Translations under genes and position numbers: made by a program
Part shown: positions 60,804 through 64,000 of the stretch, piece after piece
How positions within the stretch are numbered: the first letter of the stretch is position 1
How the letters are laid out: each line of letters starts with the position of its first letter
Assembly: GCF_004683905.1 (NCBI RefSeq)
Contig: NZ_CP038438.1
Coordinates: forward strand, 3,658,001 to 3,722,000
DNA length: 64,000 bases
Direction of reading: 5' to 3'
Source of the DNA: Pseudomonas fluorescens
GTDB lineage: Bacteria; Pseudomonadota; Gammaproteobacteria; Pseudomonadales; Pseudomonadaceae
Notes under the pieces: generated by a model
Told to the model about the DNA's origin: nothing
Database searches by the model: none
What the model saw: only the letters and a program-made list of their open reading frames with translations

Positions 60804-61307
60804 ATGCCCACTATCGAACTGCACCCCGCCCACCGCGACGAACTGCAAACCATCGAAAACCTCATGCAGTTCTACATGTACGACTTCAGCCAATGGCTAC
60901 CACTGAAGCTCGGCGAACATGGCTTCTTCAGCATTCAGCCGAAAGACGACTACTGGCGCAATCCAGCTACCCAACCGTTCCTGATCTGCGTCGACGGTGA
61001 ACTGGCCGGCTTCGTGACCGTGGATGACGAAACCCACATCGACGGCGCCGAACACAACATCGGCTACTTTTTCCTCTCCCGACGCTATCGTGGCCAAGGC
61101 GTCGCGCAGTTTGTCGTCTCTGCCCTCTTGAGCCGTCTGCCCGGTCAATGGCAGATTTTCCACATCGACGCCAACCTGCCTGCGCAGCGCTTCTGGGCCA
61201 GGTTGATCCCCGAATTGACTGGCGGCACATTCACCCGCCAACAGCGCGCCGTGGACGGTTACCCCTGCACCTTCTACGTCCTGCGCGCCCCCGCATCCGT
61301 TGCCTGA
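60804..61307 (+). CDS. GNAT family N-acetyltransferase
   Basis: A 167-residue acetyltransferase starting MPTIELHPAHRDELQ at 60804. The acetyl-CoA loop is FLSRRYRGQGVAQFVVSALLSR (about 90-111), after the IGYFFL strand. The N-terminal LMQFYMYDFSQW segment is often seen in bacterial GNATs annotated as acetyltransferases of unknown substrate. Monocistronic. Confidence 0.88.
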   Translation: MPTIELHPAHRDELQTIENLMQFYMYDFSQWLPLKLGEHGFFSIQPKDDYWRNPATQPFLICVDGELAGFVTVDDETHIDGAEHNIGYFFLSRRYRGQGVAQFVVSALLSRLPGQWQIFHIDANLPAQRFWARLIPELTGGTFTRQQRAVDGYPCTFYVLRAPASVA

Positions 61308-61818
61308 ACGGAACTTTTCTCATTCCAAAACCGCTTTGTCCGACAATATGTAGTGCGCAAAAATAATCACTACAAAACCGTTGACGGCACCGTTTTGCTT
61401 TTGCATGATGAAGACGTTCCCCGATCGGGAACATCGGTAACACGCTTGAGCAAACTCGTCTGACCGCCGAGTTGTTTTTTCCGGATACACGCTGCCCACA
61501 AGGCAGATTGAAGAAGCTGACCTGGCCTGAACGTCCAGTACAAGGACGAGAAGCGCTGGCGAAAATTCTCAAGACGCTTGTGGCCGACCCTGAAAACGTC
61601 GTCAAGGAGCCTCCCGGTTTTCGCTGCTTCTCCTCGTTGTGACGCTATTGCGTAGCAGTTATTCAACACGACTACATGCAACAGATGCATGACCCCGTAT
61701 TTCACACGGGCGACCGCTGACGTCCTGGTTTCGGTGCCAGGGATCAACTAACCGATGGGCTACCTGTATTAGCGAATCAACTTTGAAAGATCACCAGACT
61801 GGTCAAGGGGCAAACACC
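61308..61818. other. Gene-poor region with a possible decayed gene
   Basis: 510 bases without a confident gene. On the plus strand 61412-61642 is an open frame (about 76 codons) translating to a protein-like sequence (LEQTRLTAELFFPDTRCP, then GRLKKLTWPERPVQGREA) with no ATG or GTG; it starts after a TGA at 61409. A palindrome GTTCCCCGATCGGGAAC lies at 61416-61432. It could be an old gene remnant; no family was recognised. Confidence 0.45.
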
Positions 61819-62148
61819 ATGAATCTGAACAATCAACCTACTATCGAAGAACTGGCTCGTATGTTCGCTGCGCAAAAAGACAGCCACGACAGCCACATTC
61901 TCTGGATCAGCAAGTCGGGTCAGGTGCATATCGACTGCCTGTCGCCCCACGCTGGTGAAGAAGAATTCGACCGCAGCAACCAGAACCTGCTGGCCCGCCT
62001 GAAGATGTACCGCCGCGGCCACGGTTATGTTGGCAAGAAAGCTGCGGCCGACAAGGACTTCATCGGCAATGTGCTGCAGACGCTGAAACAGGCGTGGGAT
62101 TCGATGCAGAACAAGAATGAAGTTCGGGTGATTGACCGGTTCTACTGA
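61819..62148 (+). CDS. Conserved hypothetical protein
   Basis: A 109-residue soluble protein starting MNLNNQPTIEELARMFAAQKDSHDSHILWI at 61819; an upstream in-frame codon at 61783 lacks a ribosome-binding site. It contains LSPHAGEEEFDRSNQNLLARLKMYRRGHGYVGKKA, likely alpha/beta. Followed by a strong terminator. Not recognised, but codon use and the terminator support a real gene. Confidence 0.78.
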   Translation: MNLNNQPTIEELARMFAAQKDSHDSHILWISKSGQVHIDCLSPHAGEEEFDRSNQNLLARLKMYRRGHGYVGKKAAADKDFIGNVLQTLKQAWDSMQNKNEVRVIDRFY

Positions 62149-62166
62149 GTTACAACTTCAATAAAT

Positions 62167-62203
62167 AAAAGGGCCTGCTTCCAACAGAAGCAGGCCCTTT
62201 TTA
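62167..62203 (+). terminator. Rho-independent terminator
   Basis: AAAAGGGCCTGCTTC and GAAGCAGGCCCTTTTT form a 14-15 bp stem with a short CAACA loop and a T-run, 18 bases after the stop of the preceding gene. The A-run on the left makes it bidirectional. Confidence 0.92.
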
Positions 62204-62225
62204 TATCCGCAATTCACACACAATC

Positions 62226-62313
62226 CTGTGGGAGCGGGCTTGCTCGCGAATGGGCCGGGTCAGTCACCATCACCTCAACTGAGACACCGCATTCGCGAGC
62301 AAGCCCGCTCCCA
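62226..62313. repeat. REP inverted pair
   Basis: CCTGTGGGAGCGGGCTTGCT and AGCAAGCCCGCTCCCACAGG with CGCGAATG / CATTCGCG inner flanks. Confidence 0.92.
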
Positions 62314-62332
62314 CAGGGGGCTGTGTTGTTGG

Positions 62333-63211
62333 TCAGATTTTCGTTTGCAGCACCAGATTCACAAACGCCAGCGCCGCCGCACTGTGGTAATTATTCTGCC
62401 GCCGCAACAACGCCGCCCCACGCTGCGGCGCTTCGTTCTCGACGCTCAAGCGACGCAACGCCCGGTCTTCGCTGGCAATCGCTTCGGGCAACATCGTCGC
62501 CATCGGCGAATGCCGCACCACTTCCAGCAACGTACTTACCGAGTTCACCTCGATCCGCACCTGCGGCGTGATCCCCTGCTGACGGAAATACTCATCGATC
62601 GATAACCGGGTGATGAAATCTGGCGCCAGCAAGGCGAAATCCAGTTGCGCAAGATCACGCGATGTCAGCACCGCACTGCTGTCGTACAGCGGATGCTCGC
62701 GCCCGACCATGATCCCCAGGGTTTCAGTAAACGCCGGAATATACTCGATGTCCGGGTGGCGCACCGGGGTAAAGGCAATCGCGATGTCCAGCGAATCGTC
62801 CGCCAGCCCCGCCTCGATGTCGTCCATCGACAGCTCGAAAATCTGCAGATGGATACCCGGATAGCGTGCGGCGAAATCACGTACCAACGGCCCGACCAGA
62901 TAGGCCATGAACGTCGGGGTCATGGCCAGCCGCAAGCGCCCACGCGACAGATCCTTAACGTCATGCAACGCCCGCTTGCCCGCCTCCAGTTCCACCAGCA
63001 CGCGCCGCGCACACTCAATGTAAGCCTCACCGGCATCGGTGGGTTTAACGGTGCGCGAGGTGCGGTCGAACAGGTTCACGCCAAGGGATTCTTCCAGTTG
63101 GCGGATCTGTTGCGACAGAGTCGGCTGCGACACATGCAACGCCTCCGCCGCCCGGGTGAAGCCGCCGTGATCGGCCACGGCCAGCAGATAACGTAAATGT
63201 CGCAACAACAT
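62333..63211 (-). CDS. cynR: Cyn operon regulator CynR (LysR family)
   Basis: A 292-residue LysR regulator. The N-terminal LLRHLRYLLAVADHGGFTRAAEALHVSQPTLSQQIRQLEESLG is the CynR-type HTH, and the effector domain (90-290) is normal in length. It is divergent from cynS with about 120 bases between them, the usual arrangement for activation of the cyanase gene by cyanate. Annotation rests on family resemblance plus the adjacent cyanase. Confidence 0.9.
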   Translation of the reverse strand: MLLRHLRYLLAVADHGGFTRAAEALHVSQPTLSQQIRQLEESLGVNLFDRTSRTVKPTDAGEAYIECARRVLVELEAGKRALHDVKDLSRGRLRLAMTPTFMAYLVGPLVRDFAARYPGIHLQIFELSMDDIEAGLADDSLDIAIAFTPVRHPDIEYIPAFTETLGIMVGREHPLYDSSAVLTSRDLAQLDFALLAPDFITRLSIDEYFRQQGITPQVRIEVNSVSTLLEVVRHSPMATMLPEAIASEDRALRRLSVENEAPQRGAALLRRQNNYHSAAALAFVNLVLQTKI

Positions 63212-63330
63212 GGGATCACCATCTATAGGTAGAGCTTATGCGAAGCATTGTATATCGGTCTTGGACGCTATGGATCAATCGGCAGAAGATTGCTCCCACA
63301 CAGCAAGCCAACCCTGAAAGGAGTGACACC

Positions 63331-63798
63331 ATGCAACAGTCCCACGCCTACAACGATGCCAGCCTGGCCCTGACCACGCGCATTCTCGACATCAAGGCCC
63401 GCAAGAATTTGTCATGGCAGGATCTTGCCGATGGCACCGGCCTGAGCCTGGCCTACGTCACTGCTGCCCTGCTCGGCCAGCACCCGCTGCCACAAGACGC
63501 CGCGCAAGTGGTTGGCGACAAACTCGAACTGGACGCCGACGCCGTTGCCGCCCTGCAGATCATCCCGCTGCGCGGCAGCCTCAGCGGCGTGCCGACCGAC
63601 CCGACCATCTACCGCTTCCACGAGATGATCCAGATCTACGGCACCACCCTCAAAGCCCTGGTGCACGAGCAGTTCGGCGACGGCATCATCAGCGCCATCA
63701 ACTTCAAGCTCGACATCAAGAAAGTCGAAGACCCGGAAGGCGGCTCCCGCGCCGTGGTCACCCTCGACGGCAAGTTCCTGCCGCTGCGTCCGTTCTGA
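63331..63798 (+). CDS. cynS: Cyanate hydratase (cyanase)
   Basis: A 155-residue cytoplasmic enzyme that converts cyanate and bicarbonate to ammonia and CO2. The start ATG 63331 ([14 protein letters not shown]) follows AAAGGAG. The catalytic triad Arg95, Glu98 and Ser121 is visible in YRFHEM and DGIISAINF, matching Arg96/Glu99/Ser122 of the E. coli enzyme. N-terminal helical domain, then the C-terminal active-site domain. Probably induced through the divergent CynR. A transporter gene (cynX-like) is not visible before the edge. Confidence 0.95.
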   Translation: MQQSHAYNDASLALTTRILDIKARKNLSWQDLADGTGLSLAYVTAALLGQHPLPQDAAQVVGDKLELDADAVAALQIIPLRGSLSGVPTDPTIYRFHEMIQIYGTTLKALVHEQFGDGIISAINFKLDIKKVEDPEGGSRAVVTLDGKFLPLRPF

Positions 63799-63806
63799 TC
63801 CACCCC

Positions 63807-63829
63807 GGCCCGCACCCCGTGTGCGGGCC
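63807..63829 (+). terminator. Hairpin after cynS
   Basis: GGCCCGCAC and GTGCGGGCC pair perfectly around a five-base loop, nine bases after the cynS stop. There is no T-run, so it may be a processing or attenuation hairpin between cynS and the next gene rather than a full terminator. Confidence 0.5.
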
Positions 63830-63881
63830 CATCCAAACCTCAATTGCCAAGTCGTCACCCCATCTGCCTGGAGGCTGCCCC

Positions 63882-64000
63882 ATGCACAAAATTCTGTTGA
63901 CCCTGACCCTGACCCTGCTCGCCGGCCTTGCCGCCCAGGCCCAGGCTGATGAAGAGGCGATTGCCTACCGCTACGGCATGACTCTGGATATTGCTGAAAT
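63882..64000 (+). CDS. DUF2790 family secreted protein (3' partial)
   Basis: Starts MHKILLTLTLTLLAGLAAQAQADEEAIA after a GGAGG site and runs off the right edge. A signal peptide (cleavage near AQA-DEE) is followed by AYRYGMTLDIAE, the start of the DUF2790 pattern. Small periplasmic proteins of this family are of unknown function. It is on the same strand as cynS and about 80 bases after it. Confidence 0.8.
   Translation, partial: MHKILLTLTLTLLAGLAAQAQADEEAIAYRYGMTLDIAE

Overview
The window reads as chromosomal DNA of a fluorescent Pseudomonas (P. fluorescens group). The reasons are high GC with C/G-ending codons, many inverted REP elements built around a GGGAGCGGGCTTGCTCGCGAA-like core, a fused MrpA/B subunit in a six-gene Mrp antiporter operon, a serralysin (AprA type), DUF6124, DUF2790 and DUF2789 genes, and a CynR/cyanase locus. 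This assignment is inference; no database search was run. No rRNA, tRNA, CRISPR array or intact insertion sequence was found.

Layout. 0-10 kb: 3' part of an SsuC/TauC-like permease, a YedK/HMCES protein, small conserved proteins, AzlCD, DUF2784 and DUF3087 membrane proteins, PpnN, a periplasmic solute-binding protein, and a divergent pair of an XRE-cupin regulator (with an FAD enzyme) and a DMT exporter separated by repeated operator-like sites. 10-17 kb: the mnh/mrp operon A-C-D-E-F-G, all genes overlapping. 17-25 kb: DUF2946 plus a TonB-dependent receptor, an orphan betaine-type binding protein, small hypotheticals, a chemoreceptor and a zinc-finger-less DksA. 25-28 kb: RpiR regulator, GST and an AlkD-like HEAT protein.

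28.2-36.6 kb is an accessory island with visibly lower GC and different codon use. It holds one 1693-residue protein with an N-terminal PD-(D/E)xK-like nuclease region, a central P-loop NTPase and a long helical C-terminus. That layout fits Avs/STAND-type anti-phage proteins, and the gene is framed by near-identical inverted repeats. Beside it lies a Tle1-type (DUF2235) T6SS phospholipase with two tandem DUF2931 lipoproteins as probable immunity proteins. The next gene, DUF6124, is preceded by a leader of about 200 nt in which two alternative partners compete for one segment and one of the pairings covers the Shine-Dalgarno site.

37.5-49.8 kb: thioesterase, acetyltransferase, two tandem Sel1/TonB-C lipoproteins, a cytochrome b561, then a tight operon (thermostable-hemolysin/acyltransferase-like protein, acyl-AMP ligase, heme-oxygenase-like diiron enzyme, SDR, TPR protein, QseB/QseC-like two-component pair). 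The operon has two PmrA/QseB-type boxes in front of it and looks like a self-regulated, uncharacterised small-molecule pathway. 49.8-64 kb: arsR-arsC-arsH without a pump gene, a LysR regulator whose 3' end is partly duplicated, a GMC oxidoreductase and an MFS transporter, DUF427, a solitary serralysin, topB with a LexA-like site upstream, a GNAT protein, a gene-poor stretch, and the cynR/cynS/DUF2790 locus cut by the right edge.
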